Assembly: GCF_013141765.1 (NCBI RefSeq)
Contig: NZ_WHOD01000013.1
Span: 62,001 to 126,000, forward strand
Origin: Paenibacillus foliorum
GTDB lineage: Bacteria > Bacillota > Bacilli > Paenibacillales > NBRC-103111
Length of the DNA: 64,000 bases
Direction: 5' to 3'
Positions 45,651-53,599 of the stretch are shown here, in pieces. The position numbers and the translations under genes were made by a program. How positions within the stretch are numbered: the first letter of the stretch is position 1; each line of letters starts with the position of its first letter. The notes beneath the pieces are model-generated. The model did not search any database, was not told the DNA's origin, and worked only from the letters and a program-made list of their open reading frames with translations.

Positions 45651-46466
45651 TTAATGAGTCAAGTTGGCTCGTTTGCCTACGCCAGTTAGAGCAGCTTCGA
45701 ACATATCGATAATTTCTAAAAATCTCTCTGCTTCCCGGAAAACATGATCCGCCAATAATGGATGGATGATGCTTTTAATTTTACATTGATTAATTAAATC
45801 TCTTGCCGTTTCCTTGAAATCTCGTAAGGATTTCACTGAAACTTTGTTTTGGTCTAAAAATTGATTTAAAAGCGGTTGAGTTTGGGATTGTGGTCGCATG
45901 GAATCTAAATCCTGTGCCTGGAATAGCAATTGATCAAAATCATGGCTGAACTCACGAGCTTGATCAACAAGCTTACGCTCTGAAGGATCTAGAAGATGCC
46001 CAATGAATTTGGCGTGATCAGCCATTATTTTCAAGAAAAACACATTTTCATCAATGATTGCATCCTGTAAGGGTTCCAATTTCCCCTGGTTCAGCTCTTC
46101 CAATCGATTTCTGAAATAATTCGCTTCCCGGCTTGTGTGATCCACTAATAATGGGAAGTTATTTTGTCCGGGAAGCTGACAGGTTAGTATAAGTCCTAAT
46201 ATTTTTCTTTTGAAAGCCCAAATATGAGAGGCGGCAGTATGAACCTCGATGTTGAATTTTTGAATCGTTGTAGGATCTGTATTTACACCAAAGGCGTGAG
46301 AACGCTGTTCAATCCCTTCAAATAATTTATAAAAATAATTGGCTTCATTAATGAGTTGTGTATCTTCACAGCGAAAACCTAACCTTAGAAAGAGCGAATG
46401 CTCTTTCATAATGCGGGACCAAAAACGTATTTCATCAATTGAACGTATTACAAATGCATCCGGCAT
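45651..46466 (-). CDS. DUF2935 protein (helical, ferritin-like repeats)
   Basis: The 271-residue protein is made of two related helical halves. Each begins with a tryptophan/phenylalanine-rich helix and an acidic-His pair (FWSRIMKEHSLFLRLG; FFLKIMADHAKFIGHLL) and later has a DHxxREA motif (LVDHTSREANYFRNRLEEL; LADHVFREAERFLEII). These Glu/His positions could form metal sites as in ferritin-like bundles. The family (DUF2935) occurs in Firmicutes and has no assigned function known to me. The ATG lies behind GGGAGG. It converges with ymaF with a 2-base gap. Confidence 0.82.
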   Translation of the reverse strand: MPDAFVIRSIDEIRFWSRIMKEHSLFLRLGFRCEDTQLINEANYFYKLFEGIEQRSHAFGVNTDPTTIQKFNIEVHTAASHIWAFKRKILGLILTCQLPGQNNFPLLVDHTSREANYFRNRLEELNQGKLEPLQDAIIDENVFFLKIMADHAKFIGHLLDPSERKLVDQAREFSHDFDQLLFQAQDLDSMRPQSQTQPLLNQFLDQNKVSVKSLRDFKETARDLINQCKIKSIIHPLLADHVFREAERFLEIIDMFEAALTGVGKRANLTH

Positions 46467-46532
46467 ACGTATAACCTCCCATTGGTTATGTTTTTAATAC
46501 CGTATGCGAGCATTATGTCGGTTATACGTACT

Positions 46533-46563
46533 AAAAGACGAGGGAGCCATTCCCTCGTCTTGC
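46533..46563 (-). terminator. Terminator of the sulfonate gene pair
   Basis: Perfect 11-bp arms AAGACGAGGGA and TCCCTCGTCTT flank a 5-base loop. On the minus strand a TTTT tract follows. Confidence 0.7.
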
Positions 46564-46620
46564 ATATTTCTCCTCAAGTCATATTCCTCTATCAGTTATT
46601 CACTAATTGTTTTTCTCTAG

Positions 46621-47667
46621 TTACTTCTTCTCTTTTATTTCTTTTAGAGCTTGCTCAACGAACTTGCTTTCCATCACTTTGGAGGTATCCAGCTTTTTGT
46701 TAATGGCTCCAGCTGAGAAAAGGAAGTCAGCCTGTTCTTGATGTGCTTTGGCAAATTCGGGGGTTATTGGTGAAAGGATAGGCTCGGAATTTTTCAAAAC
46801 AGTGCTAATAATTTCTTTGTCCAGTTTTTGCGACTTGACCAAGTCATCGGTCACTTCATCCAAATGTCCAACGTAATAAATACGCGCTTCCTCGTAGGCT
46901 TTCAGAAATGCCACAGTTAGATCGGGATGCTCCTGCGTAAATTTCGTTCTAGCTACGATAAAGCTGGGTGCATTAATATTCAAGTCTTGTCCGCTCACCA
47001 ATATTTTAGCTCCTGTCTGGAAAACAGCGGTTGCCGCATAGGGCTCCCAAATCGACCAAGCATCTAGGGCACCGCTGTCTAATGCCGGTCTTGCCTCATC
47101 AGGTTGAAGCTGAATGGCTTTAATATCATCGCCTTTCAGCCCGCCTTTATCAATGGCCATGTAGAGAAAGTTATAGGCGCTGCTGCCTTTAGCCACACCT
47201 ACCTTTTTACCCTTTAAATCCTTGAGATCCTTGATTGGACTGTTCTTCGGTACGACAATAAAGTTGCCTTTCTTACCATCTGCTGTCACGGCAATCGCCT
47301 TAAAATCAACGTCCCCTGTTTGTCCCGAAACAACTGGCGTTCCACCTACCGCTCCAAAATCCAGTCTGCCTGCAGTTAAAGCTTCAAAATGGGGAGGACC
47401 GCTGGCGAACTCGCTCCACTTGACCTCGGCACCAATTTTGGCAAAAGCTTTCTCGAAATATCCTTTTTCACGAGCGTATGGGAAAATACCTGTTTTACCT
47501 TGAACCCCAATGTTTACAACAATTTTTTCCTTGGGTTTTTCGCTTCCAGCTGCTTGGCTTTTTGCCCCTGCTCCTGTTGCTTCCGTTTTACCGCAAGCGG
47601 TAAGGGCGATAAATGATAATGCAGTAATAAGTGCAAGTGATGAAATAGTCCATCTTTTCTTCTTCAT
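46621..47667 (-). CDS. ssuA: Aliphatic sulfonate/nitrate-type ABC transporter substrate-binding lipoprotein
   Basis: The 348-residue lipoprotein has a signal and lipobox (ALTACGK, Cys about 25). An SsuA/NMT1-like periplasmic-binding fold follows: IGVQGKTGIFPYAREKGYFE, GRLDFGAVGGTPVVSG, LKGKKVGVAKGSSAYNFLY and DAWSIWEPYAATA. The substrate is probably an alkanesulfonate or related sulfur compound, supported by the flavin monooxygenase gene just upstream. No permease or ATPase gene is nearby, so it must share components encoded elsewhere. Confidence 0.87.
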   Translation of the reverse strand: MKKKRWTISSLALITALSFIALTACGKTEATGAGAKSQAAGSEKPKEKIVVNIGVQGKTGIFPYAREKGYFEKAFAKIGAEVKWSEFASGPPHFEALTAGRLDFGAVGGTPVVSGQTGDVDFKAIAVTADGKKGNFIVVPKNSPIKDLKDLKGKKVGVAKGSSAYNFLYMAIDKGGLKGDDIKAIQLQPDEARPALDSGALDAWSIWEPYAATAVFQTGAKILVSGQDLNINAPSFIVARTKFTQEHPDLTVAFLKAYEEARIYYVGHLDEVTDDLVKSQKLDKEIISTVLKNSEPILSPITPEFAKAHQEQADFLFSAGAINKKLDTSKVMESKFVEQALKEIKEKK

Positions 47668-47721
47668 AGGTTGGAATCCCCTTTTCTAAATAGTCATTTT
47701 CCTAGCTAATTTCTTGCCAAC

Positions 47722-49083
47722 TCAAACTATACGGTTCACTTCGTGCTGCTTGCTTTCTTGCCTAAAAGAGTTTAAGGGATAAGGAAGGCCGTAGTGATCA
47801 CGTAATGTCCGTCCGTTGTATTCGGTCCGGAATAAGCCTCTCCGCTGCAGCTCAGGGACTACATAGTCCAGAAAATCATCTAATCCGCCGTTCATTAACT
47901 GAGGCATGATGTTAAATCCGTCAGCAGCTCCTCCAACAAACCATTCTTCCAGTTGATCGGCGATTTGCATAGGCGTGCCCGCAATCGTGTAGTGACCGCG
48001 GCCCCCGGCAAGACGAAGCAGCAGCTGGCGGATCGTCAGCTGTTCCCGCTGGGCTAGATCCCTGATCAATTGAGTCCGGCTTTGATGGCCGTTGATTTGC
48101 TCTACATCGGGCAGTTCAGGCAGCGGTCCATCCAGTGGATAGGAGGATAGGTCATAGCCTATCCGATTGGAAAGCTGCAGCAGGCTGTATTCAGGATTTG
48201 TCAGCTCGTTGAGCTCGGCTTCCTTATCCTTCGCCTCCGCTTCGGTTTGCCCGATTATGGGGCAGATGCCCGGCAGGATTTTCACATGCTCGGGAGACCT
48301 TCCGTACCGGATAAGCTTCGATTTAAGATCGGCATAGAAGGTACGGGCATCTTCAAAGGTTTGCTGCGCGGTAAATATGGCTTCCGCATATTGTGCGGCG
48401 AACTCTTTTCCATTCTCGGAGGAACCTGCTTGCACTAGAATCGGTCGTCCTTGAGGGGAGCGGGTAACATTCAGCGGCCCTTTGACAGAGAAGAAGGTTC
48501 CTTTATGGTTCAGTTCATGCACCTTGCTGTTATCCGCATAAATGCCAGTCTGCTTATCTCGGATGAGGGCATCTTCTTCCCAGCTGTCCCACAGCTTGAT
48601 AGCGACATCAACGAATTCATTGGCTCTCTCGTAACGGTTGCCATGCTCAGGGATATGCTCGTAATTGAAATTACGGGCTTCGCCATCCGTACCGGAGGTG
48701 ATAATATTCCATCCTGCTCTGCCTCCGCTGAGATGATCGAGGGATGCGAAACGGCGTGCGATGTTGAAGGGTTCGTTAAAGCTGGTAGAGACCGTAGCGA
48801 TCAGACCGATTCGCTTGGTTACCACGGTCAAAGCAGCTAGAAGCGTTAGAGGCTCGAGACCGCCTGCTGCTCCATATTTGGCTGCGGTTAGAGTTGTCGC
48901 CAGTCTATCGGCAAAAAAGAGTGAGTCCAGCTTTGCTTGTTCGGCTTTTTGCGCCAGTCTTTGAAAATGTCCGAAATCAGCAGCCAGGTTTACATCCGAT
49001 TGTGGATGGCGCCATGCCGCTTCGTGATGCCCCATGCTGTTCATGAATAGGTTAAGATGAAGTTTGCGGTCAGATTTACTCAT
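47722..49083 (-). CDS. LLM-class flavin-dependent monooxygenase (NtaA/SnaA/DszA family)
   Basis: The 453-residue luciferase-like enzyme resembles two-component monooxygenases that use FMNH2 to open sulfur- or nitrogen-containing compounds. Family stretches are LNLFMNSMGHHEAAWRHP, LDSLFFADRL, GLEPLTLLAAL, GRAGWNIITSG and GRPILVQAGSSENGKEFAA. It probably desulfurises a compound taken up with the downstream ssuA product. I chose ATG (complement of 49081-49083) behind GGGGTGA; a start at 49206 would add 41 unrelated residues across a hairpin leader. The reductase partner is not encoded here. Confidence 0.88.
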   Translation of the reverse strand: MSKSDRKLHLNLFMNSMGHHEAAWRHPQSDVNLAADFGHFQRLAQKAEQAKLDSLFFADRLATTLTAAKYGAAGGLEPLTLLAALTVVTKRIGLIATVSTSFNEPFNIARRFASLDHLSGGRAGWNIITSGTDGEARNFNYEHIPEHGNRYERANEFVDVAIKLWDSWEEDALIRDKQTGIYADNSKVHELNHKGTFFSVKGPLNVTRSPQGRPILVQAGSSENGKEFAAQYAEAIFTAQQTFEDARTFYADLKSKLIRYGRSPEHVKILPGICPIIGQTEAEAKDKEAELNELTNPEYSLLQLSNRIGYDLSSYPLDGPLPELPDVEQINGHQSRTQLIRDLAQREQLTIRQLLLRLAGGRGHYTIAGTPMQIADQLEEWFVGGAADGFNIMPQLMNGGLDDFLDYVVPELQRRGLFRTEYNGRTLRDHYGLPYPLNSFRQESKQHEVNRIV

Positions 49084-49110
49084 GTTCGATCTCACCCCTG
49101 AATTAAAATA

Positions 49111-49155
49111 GGCCCCCGAAAGCATCATCAGAATAAATCTGACAGCTGGGGAGCC
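49111..49155 (-). promoter_or_regulatory. Hairpin in the leader of the monooxygenase gene
   Basis: GGCCCCC (49111-49117) pairs with GGGGAGCC (49148-49155) apart from one bulge, enclosing TCAGA/TCTGA. On the minus strand the stem is followed by TATTTTAA about 30 bases before the start, so it may act as an attenuator. No S-box (SAM riboswitch) core is visible. Confidence 0.3.
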
Positions 49156-49395
49156 TTTGGCGGTCCAATTGGCTTTAATATGTAATGGATAGTGAAATGG
49201 TAACATATCAATTCCGATAATTCAAGTAGGTAATCTTGGTTAAAAAACATTTATAATTATTCGTATTTATCAAGATGCCTCATAATGTGGTACACTTTTT
49301 AGATATAAGAAAAGCTTCTATTCGAAGCCCAATCGATGAAGATACATTCGTGTCTTAGCGTTAGAGAGTACAGAATCATAAAGGAGAGTATATTC

Positions 49396-50205
49396 GTGGA
49401 AATCAACCAAATTATTGACTGCTTAAATCGGGTTAGGAGCGTTAGTCCCCTTGTTCATAATATAACGAATGTGGTCGTAACGAACTTTACCGCTAATGGA
49501 CTACTTGCACTCGGGGCTTCACCTGTAATGGCTTATGCCAAGGAAGAGGTTGCGGACATGGCCGCAATTGCAGGTGCACTTGTATTAAATATTGGAACGT
49601 TAAATGAAACGGAAGTAGAAGCGATGATCATAGCAGGCAAATCAGCCAATGAGCATGGTGTTTCCGTTATTTTAGACCCTGTAGGAGCGGGAGCAACTCG
49701 TTACCGAACGGATACTGCAAGAAAAATTTTGAATGAAGTGAAAGTATCAGTTTTACGCGGAAATGCTGCCGAAATAGCTAATGTGGTTGGGGAACACTGG
49801 GAAATCAAAGGGGTAGATGCAGGAGAGGGCACTGGAAATGTTGTTGAGCTGGCGCAAAAGGCTGCGCAGCAGTTGAGCTGCATAGCTGTTGTCACAGGCA
49901 AAACCGATGTCATTACAGATGGTACCACTACCTATTTGGTAGACAATGGAGATGCGCTGCTCACTAGAGTGACGGGGACAGGATGTCTTCTTACTTCTGT
50001 AATCGGTGCGTTTGTCGCTGTCGAGCAGGACAAGCTTCAAGCAGCAACGGCTGCGCTTGTTTACTACGGTGTCTCAGCCCAAGTGGCTGCTGATAAGAAA
50101 GGTCATGAAGGGCCGGGAAGCTTCCAAATCGAATTTATTAATCAGTTATCCAAAGTGAGCAGCGATGATTTATTGCGCCTTGCTTCTGTAAGTAAAGCTG
50201 ATTAA
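49396..50205 (+). CDS. thiM: Hydroxyethylthiazole kinase
   Basis: The 269-residue kinase phosphorylates 4-methyl-5-hydroxyethylthiazole in thiamine salvage. It has [57 protein letters not shown] and the ATP/catalytic [15 protein letters not shown] with Cys197. The GTG start at 49396 lies seven bases after AAGGAGAG; a longer frame from 49336 lacks support. No thiE or thiD gene lies beside it. I see no TPP riboswitch in the 190 bases upstream. Confidence 0.93.
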   Translation: MEINQIIDCLNRVRSVSPLVHNITNVVVTNFTANGLLALGASPVMAYAKEEVADMAAIAGALVLNIGTLNETEVEAMIIAGKSANEHGVSVILDPVGAGATRYRTDTARKILNEVKVSVLRGNAAEIANVVGEHWEIKGVDAGEGTGNVVELAQKAAQQLSCIAVVTGKTDVITDGTTTYLVDNGDALLTRVTGTGCLLTSVIGAFVAVEQDKLQAATAALVYYGVSAQVAADKKGHEGPGSFQIEFINQLSKVSSDDLLRLASVSKAD

Positions 50206-50255
50206 TGGAGGGTCACTTACTCTAATGTAAGTAAGTCAACTATTATTGCGTTATT

Positions 50256-50282
50256 TTGACTTCTTTATCTACCCTGTATAAT
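50256..50282 (+). promoter_or_regulatory. Putative promoter for the aldo-keto reductase gene
   Basis: TTGACT and TATAAT are separated by 15 bases (16 if TTTGAC is used), 52 bases before the start. Confidence 0.5.
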
Positions 50283-50333
50283 GATCAAAGTAGGCAGTAT
50301 AAGCTATGACTTGAATATGAGGAGGGTCTATAA

Positions 50334-51317
50334 TTGCAATATAGACAATTAGGATCGACAGAGTTATCCGTTAGTGAAGTGAGCTTCGGCACATGGGCAA
50401 TCGGCGGCTCATGGGGTAAGGTTGATGATAAGGAGTCGCTTCGTGCTTTGGAACGTGCGATGGAGGCGGGAGTCAACTTTTTTGATACGGCGGATGTATA
50501 TGGAAATGGTCATAGCGAAGAGCTGCTGGCGAAGGCAACTAAAGGCAAAGAAGACAGCATCCATATAGCAACGAAATTTTGCCGTGCGGGTGACATTCAT
50601 GATCCTGCTCTGTATACGGAAGAATCAGTAAGAGCTTACTGTGAGCAAAGCTTAAAGCGGCTGCAGCGCGAGCGTATTGATCTCTACCAAATTCATTGTC
50701 CTCCTATTGAAATTTTACGCGATGGATCCGTGTTTAGTGTGCTGGATAAGCTGCGTGAGGAAGGTAAAATCAGGCATTACGGCGTTAGCGTGGAAACTGT
50801 GGAGGAAGGCTTAGTTTGTCTGGAGTCTCCTAATGTGAAGGCGCTGCAGGTGATCTATAACATTTTTAGGCAAAAGCCGCAGGAGGAGCTATTCCCGAAA
50901 GCTGAAGAGAAGGGCGTTGGAATATTGGTTCGCTTGCCTTTAGCCAGCGGCTTGTTGACCGGAAAGTTCAAGGAAGACGCGGTGTTTGAAGAAGGGGATC
51001 ATCGTAATTATAACCAGAATGGGGACAGCTTTAATGTTGGTGAGACCTTTGCAGGGCTTCCATTCAAGAAGGGTGTTGCCTTGAGCCGCGAGCTTTCCTG
51101 GATTGCAGAGGGCAAAGGCAATATGACACGAGCTGCCTTGCGTTGGATATTGGATAATCCGAATATTACATGCGTTATTCCTGGGTTTAAGAATGTTGCT
51201 CAGGTTGAGGATAACCTGGGAGTGCTGGACGCAGCATCCTTTAGCTCTACAGAACATGAGAAGCTGCGCGCATTCTATGAACAAGAAGTGCACGCGCATA
51301 TCCGTGGCGCTTACTAA
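50334..51317 (+). CDS. Aldo-keto reductase
   Basis: The 327-residue TIM-barrel oxidoreductase has the AKR catalytic set: Asp and Tyr in FFDTADVYGNGHSEE, Lys in IATKFCRAG and His in YQIHCPP. GTWAIGGSW near the front and the late CVIPGFKNVAQVEDN segment (NADPH contacts) are also typical. The substrate is unknown. The TTG start follows ATGAGGAGGG. The gene is monocistronic with its own promoter and a hairpin about 90 bases downstream. Confidence 0.9.
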   Translation: MQYRQLGSTELSVSEVSFGTWAIGGSWGKVDDKESLRALERAMEAGVNFFDTADVYGNGHSEELLAKATKGKEDSIHIATKFCRAGDIHDPALYTEESVRAYCEQSLKRLQRERIDLYQIHCPPIEILRDGSVFSVLDKLREEGKIRHYGVSVETVEEGLVCLESPNVKALQVIYNIFRQKPQEELFPKAEEKGVGILVRLPLASGLLTGKFKEDAVFEEGDHRNYNQNGDSFNVGETFAGLPFKKGVALSRELSWIAEGKGNMTRAALRWILDNPNITCVIPGFKNVAQVEDNLGVLDAASFSSTEHEKLRAFYEQEVHAHIRGAY

Positions 51318-51405
51318 TTGGCTTGGTTGGCCGGCAATTAAAGTAATCGTGAGTAAGAGGCTATCCCAATAGAGTAGTACGGAATGAGCCAGTCCGACAT
51401 TCAAA

Positions 51406-51454
51406 CAAACAAGCTTCCAAAACCGCTGACAAAGTGGGGATGGAAGCTTGTTTG
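51406..51454 (+). terminator. Long hairpin after the aldo-keto reductase gene
   Basis: A perfect 14-bp stem (CAAACAAGCTTCCA with TGGAAGCTTGTTTG) encloses a 21-base loop. The trailing CTTGTATTTTC is moderately T-rich, so it is a possible terminator. Confidence 0.5.
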
Positions 51455-51568
51455 CTTGTATTTTCAACACTCCTCTCCAAAACAGACAAACGTAGATCGT
51501 ACACCAAGGGCGCCAGAAGGCCTTTTTCATATGAAGGTTAACAAATCTAACATTGTCGCATAAAGGGA

Positions 51569-51597
51569 TTGCTAAGTGGTGTGCTATCCACTATACT
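51569..51597 (+). promoter_or_regulatory. Putative promoter for mgtC
   Basis: TTGCTA and TATACT are separated by 17 bases. An AAGCGCTTAA operator lies 24 bases downstream. Confidence 0.5.
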
Positions 51598-51619
51598 AAG
51601 CAAAAAAAAGAACTTAGGA

Positions 51620-51631
51620 TTAAGCGCTTAA
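51620..51631. promoter_or_regulatory. Operator candidate upstream of mgtC and the LacI-family gene
   Basis: TTAAGCGCTTAA is a perfect 12-bp palindrome of LacI-family type. The core AAGCGCTTAA recurs at the iolD promoter. Confidence 0.55.
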
Positions 51632-51669
51632 CTTACAGCAACTGAGAGAGAGAGAAGAGGTGTAGACAG

Positions 51670-52365
51670 GTGCAGACGCAAATAATGTTTGATATTGTTT
51701 TTAAACTGTGTATGTCGCTGTTTTTGGGATTTTTGATCGGCATAGACCGTCAGCTGAAGCATAAGCCGTTAGGAATGAAAACCAGCATGGTTATTTCTGT
51801 AGCGAGCTGTTTGATTACTATAGTATCCATAGAAGCTGCACACAAATTCGCGATTCCCGGGCAGAATGTGATGGACCCGCTGCGGCTTGCTGCACAAATC
51901 GTAAGTGGAGTCGGTTTTATCGGCGCGGGTGTTATATTAAGAAGACAGAATGATGTAATCTCAGGATTGACAACGGCTGCTATGGTTTGGGCTGCTTCAG
52001 CACTTGGTATTGCATCTGGTGCAGGATTTTATTTTGAAGCTTCAATTGCAGTGATTCTGATTATTATAGCCGTCAATTTATTTCCTATGTTTATTAAGCT
52101 TTTTGGGCCGAATAAATTGAATGAGCGCGACCTTTCTTTAAATGTTGTAGTGGAGCATATCGATGGGATGACAGCAGTAATTGAACAGCTTCAAAGTGAC
52201 TCTATGCGAGTGAAGCATAGTAAGGTTAAAGATGTGGCTGATGATCATCAACAAATTCAGTTGGTTATCTCAGCATCAAGTAAAATTCCAATCACGGAGA
52301 TTTATCATAAAATAAGACAACTGAAGCATGTGTTAACCGTTGAGGTAGAAAATATTAGTGCTTAA
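51670..52365 (+). CDS. MgtC/SapB-family membrane protein
   Basis: The 231-residue protein has four to five membrane helices in its first 145 residues, with the MgtC signature LFLGFLIGIDRQLKHKPLG, GVGFIGAGVILRR and GLTTAAMVWAASALGIASG. A small ACT-like cytoplasmic C-terminal domain follows. Family members affect magnesium homeostasis and ATPase regulation; the exact task is unclear. The GTG start follows GAAGAGGTG. It lies 35 bases before the LacI-family gene in the same direction and probably shares its transcript. No M-box riboswitch is seen. Confidence 0.88.
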   Translation: MQTQIMFDIVFKLCMSLFLGFLIGIDRQLKHKPLGMKTSMVISVASCLITIVSIEAAHKFAIPGQNVMDPLRLAAQIVSGVGFIGAGVILRRQNDVISGLTTAAMVWAASALGIASGAGFYFEASIAVILIIIAVNLFPMFIKLFGPNKLNERDLSLNVVVEHIDGMTAVIEQLQSDSMRVKHSKVKDVADDHQQIQLVISASSKIPITEIYHKIRQLKHVLTVEVENISA

Positions 52366-52400
52366 GTAATCAGACAGCAGAAAGGAGCTCCAAGCTTGAT

Positions 52401-53408
52401 ATGAAACGCACCATATATGATATAGCGGATGCAGCAGGGGTCTCGATTGCGACCGTATCTAAAGTAATTAACGGAACTGGACGTATCAGTGATAAAACTC
52501 GTAAGCATGTTGTTGCCGTTATGGATCGGCTTCAGTATAAACCCAGTATGGTTGCTTCTGCCTTAACAGGGAAAAGCACTTATACAATTGGACTTACCAT
52601 TCCTGATCTGGCCAATCCGTACTTTGCGGAAATTGCTCGGGCGGTTGAAGACCGCGGCCATGAGCATGGATTTAATTTGTTTATTTGCAGCACGGATAAT
52701 GATCCGGAGAAGGAAGACAGGTATTTTTCTTTACTGACTCAAAAAAGAGTGGACGGCATTATCGTAGCGACTCGCACCTCCAAAGAGCTTTTCTTGAAAC
52801 AGCTCGTTCAGAAGAAGGTACCGATCGTTTTAATAGCTGGTGAGATGCCAGCGCTTGCCTTAGATACAGTGATGGTGGACGATTATCTTGGAGGCTATCA
52901 GGCAGGATCGCATCTGGTGGATTTAGGTCATCGGCGTATTGCCATATTGGCTGAAGATTTGAATCATATCAGTAATCAGGAGCGCATCCGGGGCTGTGTC
53001 CAGGCGATGCGAGATGAGGGGGCGGCCATTAATGATAACCTGATTCAGGTTGGAGGCTTTACCCTGGACAGCGGGAGAGCAGCCGCTACAGCCTTGTTGA
53101 ACGGCTCTGAACCGCCAACGGCATTATTTGCCTGCAATGATTTATTGGCTATTGCAAGCATTCAAGCTGCGCGGGAGCAGGGGCTGAAGGTGCCTGATCA
53201 ATTGTCGGTGGTAGGTTTTGACAACACTATATTAGCTACTATGATTGATCCACCCCTGACAACAGTTGCTCAACCGATACAGGAGATCGGAAGACAAGCC
53301 GTCGATCTGCTTATTCAAGAAATACGCAACGAGAAATCAATCAAACAGAGAGCTGTGCTGCTGCCCGAGCTGATAATACGACAGTCTACGGCTGTTATCA
53401 AAGCTTAG
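52401..53408 (+). CDS. LacI-family transcriptional regulator of the inositol cluster
   Basis: The 335-residue protein has a LacI helix-turn-helix (TIYDIADAAGVSIATVSKVI, then NGTGRIS) and a sugar-binding periplasmic-fold domain (about 60-330, with YTIGLTIPDLANPYFAEIA, ALFACNDLLAIASI and SVVGFDNTILATMIDPPLT). It lies 191 bases before iolD. The palindrome AAGCGCTTAA occurs before mgtC and at the iolD transcription start. I infer that it represses both until an inositol-derived signal binds. Bacillus subtilis uses the DeoR-type IolR instead. Confidence 0.88.
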   Translation: MKRTIYDIADAAGVSIATVSKVINGTGRISDKTRKHVVAVMDRLQYKPSMVASALTGKSTYTIGLTIPDLANPYFAEIARAVEDRGHEHGFNLFICSTDNDPEKEDRYFSLLTQKRVDGIIVATRTSKELFLKQLVQKKVPIVLIAGEMPALALDTVMVDDYLGGYQAGSHLVDLGHRRIAILAEDLNHISNQERIRGCVQAMRDEGAAINDNLIQVGGFTLDSGRAAATALLNGSEPPTALFACNDLLAIASIQAAREQGLKVPDQLSVVGFDNTILATMIDPPLTTVAQPIQEIGRQAVDLLIQEIRNEKSIKQRAVLLPELIIRQSTAVIKA

Positions 53409-53413
53409 CAAAC

Positions 53414-53453
53414 GCTTCTTGTACCGGGTAACATCGGTCAAGGAGCTTTTTTT
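53414..53453 (+). terminator. Rho-independent terminator after the LacI-family gene
   Basis: GCTTCTTG pairs with CAAGGAGC (one G-T pair), with an inner ACCG/CGGT stem and seven T residues after it. Confidence 0.75.
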
Positions 53454-53467
53454 ATTTAAAAAGGTGA

Positions 53468-53498
53468 TTGACACGCGTACTACTGCTTATGCTATAAT
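53468..53498 (+). promoter_or_regulatory. Promoter of the inositol catabolism operon
   Basis: TTGACA and TATAAT boxes have a 19-base spacer, and TG one base before the -10 makes it an extended type. The start point should fall just before the operator at 53511. Confidence 0.65.
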
Positions 53499-53509
53499 CC
53501 TCATAAGGG

Positions 53510-53522
53510 AAAGCGCTTAACC
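53510..53522. promoter_or_regulatory. Operator candidate at the iolD transcription start
   Basis: AAAGCGCTTAACC contains AAGCGCTTAA, as at 51622-51631. It also loosely resembles a cre site, so CcpA cannot be ruled out. Confidence 0.55.
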
Positions 53523-53599
53523 AGTTTCTTTCCTTGGACGTTATTTATCACTTATTGTACCCATATAATTATTAATCAAATTATGACAGGAGTGAAAGA

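Noticed and set aside
49207-49395. A TPP riboswitch before thiM was looked for
   Set aside because: None of the conserved TPP riboswitch core sequences is visible; only a small GCTTC/GAAGC hairpin.
50940-51530. Minus-strand frame of about 196 codons overlapping the aldo-keto reductase gene end
   Set aside because: Antisense to a clear gene, crosses the downstream hairpin and shows no recognisable domain.
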